DNA of 64,000 nucleotides, taken from positions 46,923,392 to 46,987,391 of the forward strand of contig CM033732.1 in assembly GCA_019671005.1 (NCBI GenBank), written 5' to 3'. This DNA is from Hibiscus mutabilis (Eukaryota > Streptophyta > Magnoliopsida > Malvales > Malvaceae). This document shows positions 48,960-59,960 of this stretch, piece after piece. The notes beneath the pieces were generated by a model. That model had not been told where the DNA came from. It saw nothing but the letters and a program-made list of their open reading frames with translations, and did no database searches. A program made the translations under genes and the position numbers. How positions within the stretch are numbered: position 1 is the first letter of the stretch; each line of letters opens with the position of its first letter.

Positions 48960-49420
48960 TACTCAAATAAAATAAGGGTAAACTACATAAATGGTCCCCC
49001 GACTATGCTTTAATTTTTTACATTCCTCGACTATCAGAGATTATAAATTGTTCACCGACTAAAAAAAGTAACAGAAATTTGACAGTTAATATAATCCCTG
49101 TCACTATCTTGTTAGTTTGAATATAAATATTATAAAATAACATATATTGCTTACGAAGAGAGAGAATAAATGACATGAAAAATTTTAAAAATTAAATTAA
49201 ATTCCACGTCAGCAAAACCGTTAAGTTTTTAACAGCCGGTGACCAAAATAAGAAAGAAACATAACGTTAGTAATGTTTTTGCCAATAAAATAGTTCGGTG
49301 ACCAAAATAGGAAGAAAATCATAGTTCAGTGATATTTTTACTAAAAAAATCATAGTTCAGTGATCAAAATAAAAAAAATTATAGTTTGGTGACTAATGAC
49401 GTAGGTTACCTTAAACAAAA
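48960..49420. mobile_element. Chimeric MITE remnant
   Basis: The left part carries the end gggtaaactacataaatggt of the 5452 family. The right part carries the atagtttggtgacta arms of the 44978 family. They do not pair with each other, so this is a composite of two relics. Confidence 0.6.
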
Positions 49421-49784
49421 TTGAATTCTTGTCATTGCGCATGGTACGTACGTTTGGGTACGTTTGTCTGCCGAAACATTTCATTGGTCCACGTATAAGT
49501 ATAGGATTGTCTTACTTTTAGCTTTTACTATTGGAGTAATAAAGAGTTGCAGCCAGAGATGTAATTATCACAGCGTTGGGTGGGACCGTTGTCCTTCTTA
49601 AAACTTAAATATTAACTAAAAATATTTATTTTCAAAATTCCTAAATTTAAATATTTAATAAATATTGTTCTTTTGATGTAAAATAATTTAATTCCCTAAT
49701 AATCCATTCTTTATTGCGACACTGACAGTTGAATTTAGTTGCAACTACATGCATAATAACAAAGGGGAGAGAGACAAAATGTGA

Positions 49785-50520
49785 GTACTTTGGAGGGCAT
49801 CTATAACCTTCACCAACACTATAACACTATTTTAGTGCTAAAAATAATATAAAAATTGTAAAAAATAAAATTAGTGTAAAGAGACTAACTCTAACTTTTG
49901 CATTAAAATAGTACAAACTAAGATATTTAATATTATTTTAACATTATATTAAATTATATTTATTTATTTATTTATTAATGTATAGCTTCATTATAAATTT
50001 TAAAGTAATATGTTTTTATCATAAGAAATAAAAAATAAAAAATATTTTTTAAAATTTAACTTAACAAAAAATTAAAAAATCTTACACATTAAATAAAAAT
50101 TACAACAAATATTAAAATATGACTATGATTATAAATATAAGAGAAAATCATAATTGATATAAAACTATAATGTACACATAAAATATTCTACATAAGTTTT
50201 TAATCTATGAATAATTCGTAATTATTTTTATTTATTATTTTTATATTCTAAAAGGTCAAATTTTGACTCAAATTAATATTTAATTTATCAAATTAATTAA
50301 TTAAAAATAATAAAAAATGGTGGCATATAGATTTAGAATATGGTGTTGGGTGTTGCTACAATTCCGCGCCAAATATGGTGTGACACTATAGACAACACCA
50401 AAATGGTGGCATATAGATTTAGAATATGGTGTTGGGTTGGAGAATGAACAGTGATCAAAATACATTATTTTAATGAAATGGTGTGAAAAAAATAACAAGG
50501 TTAGAGATGCTCTGGATGCA
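49785..50520. mobile_element. MITE-like inverted-repeat element, about 730 bp
   Basis: The left end (gagggcatctataacc) and the right end (gttagagatgctctgg) are inverted repeats of the common plant gagcatctctaacc type. A 38-bp direct repeat (ggtggcatatagatttagaa and following tatggtgttggg) occurs at 50319 and 50404. No coding frame is present. Confidence 0.62.
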
Positions 50521-50659
50521 ATTTTGACATATTTAAAGTTAGTCTAGTGGGATGAGACACTAGATCATTTATGCAGGGTCATTGATTCAAATCTTAACGT
50601 TGTGAACAGAAAAAAATTAAATTAAAATGGTCGTCCCATATTGAACATTTGCAAAACCC

Positions 50660-51290
50660 AATCTAAATTAATCAGTCTGATCTGTTACATGTCAATTTGA
50701 TGAAGTCAAATTATTAGTTGCGGACCTTAATTTTAGGATTGTGATCGTTAGTGATTTGTTAGGATTCTTAGTGATATTTTCCACTACTTAAATTATTTAT
50801 TGATAGTGGTTCCTAATTTTAGCATTTATTGTTATTCCTTTGCCTATATAAAGCTTTGCTTTTTCATGAATAAAGGACAAGTAGCTTTTCACAATATTCT
50901 TGTGTGAAATTGGGTGAGTAGGTAACCGATTATTTTTCATGTACAATGGCCATTGTCAACAAGATGCAAATCCATGGTGATAAAACAAGTGATGTTGATG
51001 TTGTTGAGAAAACACTTCGCTCCATGTCCTCAAAATTCAATTTTGTTGTTTGCTCCATTGAGGAACCTCACGTCGTCGAGGAACTTTCAATTGATGAGCT
51101 ACAAAGTTTCTTGTTGATTCATGAGCGAAAACTCTACCAGCAAGAGAAGAAGAAGCATGCATTGAAAGCTTCTACAGATTACCATTCCACAACTAGAGGA
51201 GATCGTGGACATGGAAGAAGTAGAGGCAAAGGAAGATAGAGAAGAAACAATGAGAAGAATTATTCCTCAAAGGCTCTAGTTGTTTAATGT
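50660..51290 (+). mobile_element. Ty1/copia LTR-gag fragment
   Basis: An LTR-like part (about 50660-50930) contains a tatataaag TATA-type string at 50845 and a leader, followed by a gag frame (50946-51239). That frame has VDVVEKTLRSMSSKFNFVV, EELSIDELQSFLLIHE, ALKAST and a Gly/Arg tail, the copia gag (UBN2-type) pattern. The frame starts within gag and nothing of pol follows, so it is a small 5' fragment. Confidence 0.78.
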
Positions 51291-51700
51291 TCGATTGGCA
51301 CGCCTCTCAGCGGTTATTGACGATGGGTGGTTGGGGAAATGGACGGTGGCCTCAAACGACAGCGGCGACGGCGGGATCCAGCGAGACTATCGACGGCGGT
51401 AGTGGTGTAAATTTTGGGATTTTGGGGTTTGGGGTTTTAGGGATGTGAGATCTTTTTAGAGATTTTAAGAATTTTTATATTTTTTTAAAAAATTATTTTT
51501 TAAAATAAAAAATAAAAATAAAATCACATGTTATATTCTGGTTGGGTGAAGAATTTTTGTAATGGTGTTAAGCCTATCTCAAAAAAATGTATAGTTTGGG
51601 CACCTATTTTTAGGCATATATTTTAGCAAAAAAACGTTAGGCACCTATCTCAAAAAAACGTTAGGCACATATTTTTGAGTTAAGCCTTTTAATAAATAAC
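51290..51700. mobile_element. Mutator-like MITE remnant with gcctaacg arms
   Basis: The segment has a GC-rich centre (gacggtggcc..cgacagcggcgacggc) and AT-rich arms ending in acgttaggcacctatctc and gagttaagcctttt. It resembles 59500-59950 and the decayed repeats at 40144-40420. Confidence 0.55.
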
Positions 51701-52310
51701 ATTACAAATATTACCTAGTGAAAAAAAAAGAATGTGAAGATATATATGGGTGAATATTTGATACATTGCTAGTGTAAGAAAAATTTACACAAGTAAAGCT
51801 AAAATTTAAAATCCTGATACTAGAACCCTAAAACTTTAACCCTAAATTTAAAATTCTAACTTTGAACCATAAATTCTAAACCATTAGCTCTAAACCAAAA
51901 CTCTAAACCCTTATATAGCTCAATTGTCCAAAACAAATTTCACCTGATAATAATCTAATATATATGTATATTTTATATGAATAGAGAAATTCATTTAAAT
52001 TAGAATCAATTAAAATGATTATAATTAAATTTGTATAGAAATTTAACAACTCAAATCAAATCGGGTTTTATAAACTCGACTTGAATATAAAAATTTTTAA
52101 ATAAAATTTTAATTATAAAATATAATTTACCAACTCTATTAATTTGAAATTGTTCACTCCACTCGATCGTATGTCGATCGTAAAAGTTGAGAGACACCGG
52201 CAGGTAAAGCGAATTAGGAAAAGGTGAAAAATCCCGTCAACATCTGGTGAAAACATTCCATTGCACCACGTGTAAGTACAGGAGTGTCTTACTTTAGAAA
52301 AGATTGCGGC
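51700..52310. other. Intergenic repeats before the small membrane-protein gene
   Basis: A decayed relative of the 4289 MITE family (tgatacattgctagtgtaag, aaaatttacacaag) lies at 51755-51910. Copy 3 of the dispersed AT-rich repeat is at 51955-52165 (aaatttgtatagaaatttaa). No gene was found. Confidence 0.6.
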
Positions 52311-52732
52311 GGTGGCTTGGCATAACGAACATAAGCTGGGAAGGGCAGATGACAAAATTACGTAAACGAAGGAAGCGCTGATTGCAGCGGTTGTGTTACG
52401 ATCAGAATCCGTAATTAGGTATACGGCTTCGGAGTCAGATCCGAACCAAATCGTTCGCCCCCCTTTAAGTAATGGTGCCGCGTGAGTTATAAAATGTAGG
52501 ATACAAATTTATTAAAGAGAACACGCGAGTTATGTATGAGCTTCCAAGTGTATTTGTTAGATTTGTCCAATGAGGATATGAAGTCATTTTCCGAAAATGC
52601 CCCTGTCCCTGCCAACGCCTATATATGCCCCAATCCATGCTCCTTCTTCCCCAAGTATAGAGAGAGAGAGAGAGAGAGAGAGCAGAAAAAAAAAAGAAAC
52701 CCAGAAATTTTGTCTTAGTCTTAGTTTCTCCA
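52310..52732 (+). promoter_or_regulatory. Upstream region of the small membrane-protein gene
   Basis: This interval includes the segment duplicated at 48640-48832, a tatatatgcc TATA-type string at about 52619-52628, and a 25-bp GA run (52657-52682) ending about 50 bp before the ATG. GA runs in leaders are common in plants. The start of transcription is a guess between the TATA-like string and the GA run. Confidence 0.55.
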
Positions 52733-53020
52733 ATGGATTCCAAGAGTGATTTGATTTCTTCACTGACTTTTGCCGGTTCTATATCCGGAACATTCAAACT
52801 CAATGAGAAGGTTGTGATTTCTGTTGTGGTTGTGGCGGGTGCTGTTCTCATCTACGTCGCCGCAAAAAAACTCATCGGAGGAGGACGCCGTAGCCACGGG
52901 ATCGGTGCCGGAAGCATGGTCCAAGGGGAAGTTCAGCTCGGAGGCCATGTTCTTGAAAATGATGGGAAGATAGACATGGAAGCCCAGGTGGAGCTTGGCG
53001 GAGCAGCCCTGGAAGGATAA
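52733..53020 (+). CDS. Small single-pass membrane protein, copy A (95 residues)
   Basis: The frame MDSKSDLISSLTF to the stop TAA is intact. Residues 26-46 are a strongly hydrophobic helix (VVISVVVVAGAVLIYVAA) followed by basic residues (KK), so the N-terminal part probably faces away from the C-terminal, acidic VELGG-type tail. An 85-bp intron seems to lie in the 3' UTR (53026-53110, gtaatt to gtgcag), right after the stop. Copy B at 57304 shares the start, the helix and the intron position. I do not recognise the family and assign no function. The conservation between copies is what supports it as a gene. Confidence 0.7.
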   Translation: MDSKSDLISSLTFAGSISGTFKLNEKVVISVVVVAGAVLIYVAAKKLIGGGRRSHGIGAGSMVQGEVQLGGHVLENDGKIDMEAQVELGGAALEG

Positions 53021-53490
53021 TCCAGGTAATTCCCCCTTTTTCTTTCCTAATAATTTTACCATTTTCAACCTTCCTAATTTTACACTTATACAGTTCTTGT
53101 TTTTGTGCAGGGACATATTTGTGATGCACTGCTGTTTGTGATGTACTGCTGACTGAGTGATTCAGAGATTGGTTTGTTTTATTTCATTGTAATATATGTG
53201 AATCATATTCCAGGGGACATTATATTTGGATTCTATGTTTATTTAATTGTGGTGGTGGAAATAATCAATTTAATTGTTACGGTTTACGGTTTAAGTTCGA
53301 GAATTGAACTATTTAAATTATCGGTTAATCGAGTTGGATTTTGTACACCCCTAACGACCTATGCAGTAAATGATGAAAGGGTTTAAGTTTCTCACTTGTC
53401 CGAGAATGATGATGCGGAAAAGAACACTTTAAAAATTCTGGGTTTAATTAAGAATGTGAAAACAAGAGAAACAAGAAATAAAAGAAAAAG
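53021..53490. other. 3' UTR of copy A and downstream flank
   Basis: The 3'-UTR intron (53026-53110) is followed by AT-rich sequence. The string tgatactcgacacaacctta occurs twice, at about 53491 and 53600, at the edge of the gypsy relic. Confidence 0.6.
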
Positions 53491-54015
53491 TGATACTCGA
53501 CACAACCTTACTGCTGATACTCTAAAGCCCCACCTTTGTTACCCACACCTACCCCAAATTCAACAGGCCCAAAAGGTTGGCCCGGCAGAATTACCTCAAC
53601 TGATACTCGACACAACCTTACTGCCGTTGTTCCTCGTCGTATTTCCGCCGCTGAAGCACAAGCCAGAAGGGAAAAGGGCCTCTGTTATTATCGCGATGCT
53701 AAATGTGAAAACCCTCAACTCTTTTTGCTCGATGATGAAGCAACAATAGAATAACCGAGCCATGAGGAAGTTAGTTCAGAGGAAGACCAAGTGGAGGGGT
53801 TCGATAAAGGTCAATCTTTGCTTTCTTTTAATGCCCTTGCGGGTTGCAGGACGCCGAATACACTACGAGTCACGGGAATTATTCATGGTCGTGAGATTCG
53901 GGTTTTGATCGATGGAGGTAGCGCACACAACTTCATAGCTCCTAATTTTTGGGGTTTACCGATTTCTATAGCTCCTAATTTTCGGGTTTTGCGGGGTAAT
54001 GGTGATAAATTGTAG
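53490..54015 (+). pseudogene. Gag end and protease remnant of the gypsy relic
   Basis: The gag end reads RRISAAEAQARREKGLCYY, but the zinc knuckle after it is shortened by a deletion. The protease part shows LIDGGSAHNFI, the active-site block with Gly in place of the usual Ser after Asp. A TAG at 54013-54015 ends this frame. Confidence 0.8.
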
Positions 54016-54112
54016 AATGAAGGTTGCATTCGTGATTGGAAAGTAAAGGTTCAAGGCACAGAATTGGTAGCTGGCTTCTACGCCCTACCTTTGGAGGGGA
54101 CTCAGATGGTTC

Positions 54113-54786
54113 TTGGGGCTGCATGGCTGGCTACTTTGGGGCCTGTTACGATGGTTTTTTCATGACTTACCACCAGCTCGCTCCACCGATCATGCTATTC
54201 ATTTGGAACATTATAAACAGGCTGTGAAAGTTCGCCCGTATCTTTATTCATATTTTCAGAAGGGGGAAATTGAAAGACAAGTCCAACATATACTGAACCA
54301 CAACCTCATTCAGCATAGCACCAGCCCATTCTCTTCTCCCGTGTTGCTTGTAAGGAAGAAAGACGACACCTGGCGATTTTGTGTCTATTATCGCGTACTC
54401 AAGGCCATCACTATTAAAGATAAGTTCCCAATCCCTACTGCGGATGAACTTTTTGATGAATTGGGTAGTTCTCAGTATTTTACTAAGCTCGATTTGTTAG
54501 TAGGATATCATCAGATCAGGGTTCGGCGTGAAGATGTTCCCAAGACAGCATTTTGCACTCGCGACGGTAATTAAGAATTCCTCGTGATGCCGTAGGGTTG
54601 ACCAATGCCCCTTCAACATTCCAAGCTACTATGAATGGCATCTTTCGGCCATATCTTCGGAAATTCGTTTTAATTTTACCTAGATGACATTTTGGCCTTC
54701 AGTAAAGATTGGAATGAACATTTGGAACATGTCCGAACAACACTTCTGGTGTTGCGGCAGCATGGATTTGTGGCAAAAAAATCAAA
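54113..54786 (+). pseudogene. Reverse transcriptase remnant of the gypsy relic
   Basis: The frame contains VLLVRKKDDTWRF, FTKLDLLVGYHQIRV and, after shifts, YLDDILAFSKDW, the catalytic block. A stop at 54572-54574 and a frame change near 54670 break it. Confidence 0.88.
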
Positions 54787-55869
54787 GTGCAGCTTTGGCA
54801 ACGAGTGGGTCGAGTATTTGGGGCATATCCTGTCTTGGCGGTCGATCCTGGAAAGATTGAGGCAATTAAAGTTTGGCCGATTCCATCTACTGTTAGAGAA
54901 GTCAGGGGTTTTCTTAGTCTCACTGGCTATTATCGCCGATTTATTAAAGGCTTTGCTACGGTCGCAGCACCTTTATCTGATTTGTTGGAAAAAAATGATC
55001 AGTTTCAATGGACAGCAAGGGAACAAGAGGCATTTGAGCAGTTGAAATCTCGGTTATGTTCCACACCAATTCTCGGGCTACCAAGCTTTAACAAAGTGTT
55101 CTTTGTGGAAAGGGATGCCTCCGGAATAGGAATTGGGGCAGTGTTTACTCAAGATAATCGACCCATCTCCTATTTTAGTCAGAAACTTAGCAACCGAATG
55201 CAAAATGCCCCTACGTATCATCGCGAAATGTATGCAATTACACAGGCAGTTGGGAAATGGAGGCAGTATCTACTCGAAAGAAAGTTCATCATTCTCACAG
55301 ATCAGAAAGCATTACGTGAGCTTACGCAGCAAACTATTCAGACCCCCGAGCAGCAAAAATGGTTGGCAAGGCTCATCGGATATGACTTTGAAATTCGCTA
55401 TAGAGCAGGTAAATATAATGTTGTGGCTGACGCATTATCTCGAGAACCATTACCTTCTTTTATGGTCTTATCTACTGTCACCGTGGGCATTTTGGATGAA
55501 ATTTGCAAAGCTAGTGCATCTTGTATACGCGAGCATATTCGACAGGGGGATACAGCATATCACGGGTATACTGATAATGGGGGTATTATTGTGTTTCGGG
55601 GAAGAATTTTAATACCGACGGATGCGATATTACGAGCAAAATTATTGAAGGAATTTCACTTGTCTATCATAGGAGGCCATGCTGGAATTTTTCGCACATT
55701 TCAACGATTATCTGCGAATTTTTCATGGAAAGGCATGCGCAAGGATGTGCGCCACTTTGTCAATGAATGTCAGATCTGTCAACGTATGAAAAATGAGAGT
55801 TTGGCCACGGTAAGTCTTCGAGGACATCTCAATGGATTTTATTACTGGGTTACCAAAGTCAAATGGTAA
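54787..55869 (+). pseudogene. Reverse transcriptase end, RNase H and integrase finger of the gypsy relic
   Basis: This long open segment contains VRGFLSLTGYYRRFIKGF, ERDASGIGIGAV, TDQKALRELTQQ and ADALSREP (RNase H), then the integrase finger with HLSIIGGHAG and CQICQRM. It is the best preserved part of this element. The beginning overlaps the previous frame. Confidence 0.88.
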
Positions 55870-56883
55870 GGAAGTCATTTTGGTTGTGGATCGTTTAACT
55901 AAGTATGTGGCTAAGGTTTTGGTTCAAGGCATAATTCGCTTACATGGGGTTCCTCGCTCGATTGCCAGTGATCGTGATAAGATATTTTTCTGCGATATGT
56001 GGACTGAACTAGCAAGATTACAAGGAACAACATTGCGTATGAGTTCGGCATACCACCCACAAATAGATGGCCAAACGGAGGCCTTGAATCGGTGCCTTGA
56101 AATGTATTTACGTTGCTTAGCACTTGATGAACCGCTGAAATGGGAAATTATTTGGCCTGGGCTGAATACTGGTATAACACTGCCCTTCAAATTTCAGCAG
56201 GCATGACCCCTTTAAAAGCACTTTATGGTAGAAATCCCCCGATTTTGTCCAATTACCTCGACAGTAGTTCTTCCAACGATCAAGTGGACAAGGAGGTAAT
56301 GGATCGGGATGCCATCTTACGAGAACTCAAGCATAATTTGACGCAAGCTCAGGTCCGAATGAAAAACCAAGCTGATCAACACCGCAGGGAACTAGAATTC
56401 AAGGAAGGAGAATGGGTGTTTGTGAAACTACAACCATATCGGCAGTTGTCTCTTAAGTTGCACCACCAACAGAAGCTGAGTCTCAAGTTCTTTGGCCCTT
56501 ACCAAGTTCTGAAAATAATTGGTTCAGTAGCCTACCATCTGGAGCTGCCGAGCACAACAAAAATCCATCCGGTATTCCATATTTCCAAACTCAAGCCTTG
56601 TTGCGGTCAACCTTTGCATCAGATCACACCTCTGCCCTTGTTGATGGACAACATTCCAGCATATCAAAGCAACCAAGTGCAAGACCTTGAGAACAAGGTC
56701 TTCGAAAATGGGGAAGATGATGTTGTGAATCCAGCCATTATACAACATAATGGAGGCAAGGACAACAACCATACACCAATGGTACCCTACCAGGATGAGT
56801 CGGCTTCAAGGAACCAAGGTGTGCGAAGAGGATCGAGGGAGAGAAAGGCGCCACATACCCTAACGGATTTTGTCTGTTATTGA
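55832..56883 (+). pseudogene. Integrase core and C-terminal domain of the gypsy relic
   Basis: The core keeps all three catalytic positions: Asp in MDFITGL, Asp in SDRD and Glu in QTEALNR. About 20 residues are missing after LTKYV, before the HGVP block. A frame change near 56140-56200 leads to the C-terminal part with GPYQVLKIIGSVAYHLELP and HPVFHISKLKP. The end lacks a chromodomain. Confidence 0.88.
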
Positions 56884-57008
56884 GTTGGTTATTGCCCTTT
56901 TGTGACTAAATAAGCAGAGAATGTCAAGAATGTATTTTTTATGCAATAAGAATCAACTTTTCCTTCTTCCTTTAAACTCTTCTTTCTTATCCTGTTATTT
57001 CTTACACA

Positions 57009-57246
57009 ACAGTTTGCTACGAGGATGTGGAATCCCCTGATCACCTATTTCGGCATTGCTTTGTTGCTCGCACAACTTGGATGTGCCTGGTTAGAACGGA
57101 AAAGTTGAATGATTTCTTTGACATGAACTTTAAAGATTGGTTACTATGCAATTTGTCTTCGAACGAGTTTGCCAATAATATGCAGGAGGATTGGTGCTCG
57201 CTGTTTGGCGCCATCCTTTGGTCTCTATGTCTTGCATTCATAAAAA
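57009..57246 (+). pseudogene. LINE zinc-binding (zf-RVT) domain fragment
   Basis: The short frame reads CYEDVESPDHLFRHC and then WLLCNLSS, followed by CSLFGAILWSLC. This is the Cys/His pattern after the reverse transcriptase of plant LINEs. It ends 3 bp before the GA run in the leader of copy B, which suggests the promoter of copy B was disrupted or replaced. Confidence 0.7.
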
Positions 57247-57303
57247 ACGAGAGAGAGAGAGAGAGAGAGTAAAACACAGGAGGTAATTGTGTTGGTTTAG
57301 CTA

Positions 57304-57525
57304 ATGGATCCAAAGAGTGGTCTGTCTTCATCATTGATTTTTGGTGTTTCCGTCTCTGGGAGCCTCAAACTTGATTGGAAAACAACATTTTCTGTCCTTC
57401 TCCTGGGTGCTATTCTCATCTGTGCCACCGCAAAAAGATGCATCAGAGGCACCGGAAGCAACGTTCAAGCGGAAATTGAGCTTCAAAGCTATGCAAATGA
57501 AGCTGATGGAGCTGCCCTAGAATGA
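57304..57525 (+). CDS. Small single-pass membrane protein, copy B (73 residues)
   Basis: This protein is related to copy A: MDPKSGLSSSLIFG matches its start, then a hydrophobic helix (FSVLLLGAILICATA), KR, and an acidic tail ending EADGAALE. It is 22 residues shorter, having lost much of the Gly-rich tail. A GA run lies 35 bp upstream, as in copy A. An intron in the 3' UTR (57534-57680, gtaatt to ttgcag) occupies the same position, so the copies arose by DNA duplication, not retroposition. The upstream DNA is a LINE fragment, so expression is doubtful. Function unknown. Confidence 0.66.
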   Translation: MDPKSGLSSSLIFGVSVSGSLKLDWKTTFSVLLLGAILICATAKRCIRGTGSNVQAEIELQSYANEADGAALE

Positions 57526-58068
57526 TCTTCTAGGTAATTTTATTTCTCTCTTCCCACTTATTTCTCACCTTAAACCTTGGGTTAATTTATAATTACGAAT
57601 TTCTCTCTGCCCTAAAATGTTTGATGCTTAGGGTGAATTTCATATCCCGTGCTAATCTTTGTTTCATTCTTCACTTGCAGGTTTATCACATGTGTTGCTG
57701 ATGGAGGGGTTGTTACATCAAAAGTTGCCATGCTTTGTTTTGCTATTATTATCGAGTGGTTGGGAACTTGATTGTTGGATTAAGTTTTATTTTTAAATAG
57801 TCTGAAGGTGATTATAATATAAATATTTGAATTAAGTTTTATTTTTTTTATTTTTAGATATATGAGAATCATAGTGATTCCTTGTAACTTATCTTAAACT
57901 ATGGTGGTTGTTTTTAATTATTTTCTATGTGTTTGGATCTCTATTTTATAAATAATATCCCTTTCTCTCCTATTTTCAATGCTTTATTTATGTGTTGAAT
58001 CATTGAAAAGGAAAAAAAAGCCAGACGTTATATTTATGATTAAAAGTTGTGACGTATCTTCCCCTAAG
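57526..58068. other. 3' UTR of copy B and downstream flank
   Basis: The 3'-UTR intron ends at 57680. The rest is AT-rich without recognisable genes, up to the target site of the hAT element (cccctaag, 58061-58068). Confidence 0.6.
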
Positions 58069-58624
58069 TAGGGGTGTGCAAAACCGGTTTTGGTTAATCA
58101 TTAACAAATTATTTCGGTTAACTGGTAAGTTCGGGTTATCCAATTCTCAACCCCAAATCGTAACTATTCAACCGGTTAACAATTTATTCGTTAACCGAAA
58201 AATTCGGTTCGGGTAATAATTTTTTTTATTTTGTTTATTGAAAATATAAAATTTAATAATATGTTAGAAAAATATATACTTTTAAAAACGACACATGATA
58301 TTAGTATCTTTTTTAATACTAGCAAGTCAAACACTTAAACTTTATAGAATAAAATTATGGTTTTACTTTTGAGGAATGAGAAAATAAAATAAAATCTGAT
58401 TTTTTAATTTAAAATATTAAAATAACATACAATATAATAATATATATTATATAACCGGTCGGTTCGGTTACCCGATTTGTCCCAAAACCGTAAACCGTAA
58501 CCGAATCAGTTTTTTAAAATAAAAACCCAAACCGAAACTGAATTTTTCGGTTAACCAATTTTTCAATTCGATTTTTTTGAGTTTCGAAATTGGTTTCGAT
58601 TTTTCGGTTTTTTTCACACCCCTA
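58069..58624. mobile_element. Non-autonomous hAT element, 556 bp
   Basis: Perfect 10-bp ends taggggtgtg and cacaccccta are flanked by an exact 8-bp duplication, cccctaag (58061-58068 and 58625-58632). The interior has repeated cggttaac / gttaaccg-type strings that pair across the element. Target size and TIR fit the hAT superfamily. No transposase frame is present. Confidence 0.93.
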
Positions 58625-58891
58625 CCCCTAAGCAACTTGTTAAAACTATAAAGGGAATTTTGTATTTAATACGTTTCTTAATGTGATACATTTTTTTTAT
58701 TAAAAGGGTTTATTTGAAGGGTTTTTTTTTTTTATCAAGTGAACTTCTTTACTTCAAGTACATGCTCCAATTTTGAAACATCTTTCCATCGGTACACAAC
58801 TATTGAAACCGCGTGCCTTGGAGTCAAATGGGAATTTTCTTTTACCATAAAATTCGTTGGAGCATTCTAATATCACACCCTCCCACTAACA

Positions 58892-59250
<359 letters not shown>

Positions 59251-59459
59251 GGGATCCTCTTACACTGTGTAAAACTTGAAAGTTTTACACATTTTTTGGA
59301 CCATTGGATGAAGGTAGATGGATGATTGAGATTAATAGTAGGATATTTGAAGATTGCCACTTGAAAAAAAAAGATAAAGAAATAATTTTATCCATTTATT
59401 ACTCTTATCTGACGGTCCGTAAAAGTAATAGAGTTTTATATAGTATAAGTAGATCATAA
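59251..59459. mobile_element. MITE inserted in a TA run, copy 2
   Basis: This is a diverged relative of the neighbouring element: ggatcctcttacactgtgta at the left, and agtataagtagatcataac at the right. A GA run at 59235-59250 lies before it and a TA run after it. Confidence 0.82.
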
Positions 59460-59489
59460 CATACATATATATATATATATATATATTAT

Positions 59490-59960
59490 AGGCTTAACCA
59501 TCAGAAAGGAGCCCAATTTATACATTTTCTTAAGTTTTGGTGCCTAACGTTTATTTCGAGCGACTTTGGTGCCAACGTTTTCTTCCGTTATTCATTCGTC
59601 AGTTTTCGACGGCGAGATGATGGGGCTTTCAGTCATGGGGTCTGACGAAGACAATGGTGGCCGGTGGTGATTGAATTTGTGGTGAGAGGGAGGAATTTAG
59701 GGACTTTGGGGTTGGGGTTGGGGTTTTAGAGAAATTAAATATTTTGGGTTTTTTTTATAAAATTAAAGATTTTTTATTTTTAAAAATAAAAATTAAATAA
59801 AATACCAAAAATATGACACATGTCATATTTTTATTGGATAACACAAAAAAATTAACGTCTGTCACGGAAAAACCTGATATGAGTTACGAAATAAAACGTT
59901 ATGCTTTAAACAAGAAAAAAGATATAAGTTGGACACTTTTCTAACGTTTAAGTTTATATT
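59490..59960. mobile_element. Mutator-like MITE remnant
   Basis: The ends have ggcttaacc and ctaacgtttaag strings, with a GC-rich centre (ggtggccggtggtg) and a tttttaaaaataaaaatt palindrome. It is related to 51290-51700. Confidence 0.55.

Larger units (their letters stand above)
53490..56883 (+). mobile_element. Ty3/gypsy retrotransposon relic without LTRs
   Basis: Fragments of gag end, protease, reverse transcriptase, RNase H and integrase lie in order on the plus strand but in changing frames. I could not find flanking LTRs, so the ends were lost or are too diverged. The order and the GPY-type C-terminal domain (KFFGPYQVLK) identify Ty3/gypsy. There is no chromodomain. It separates the two copies of the small membrane-protein gene. 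Confidence 0.88.
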
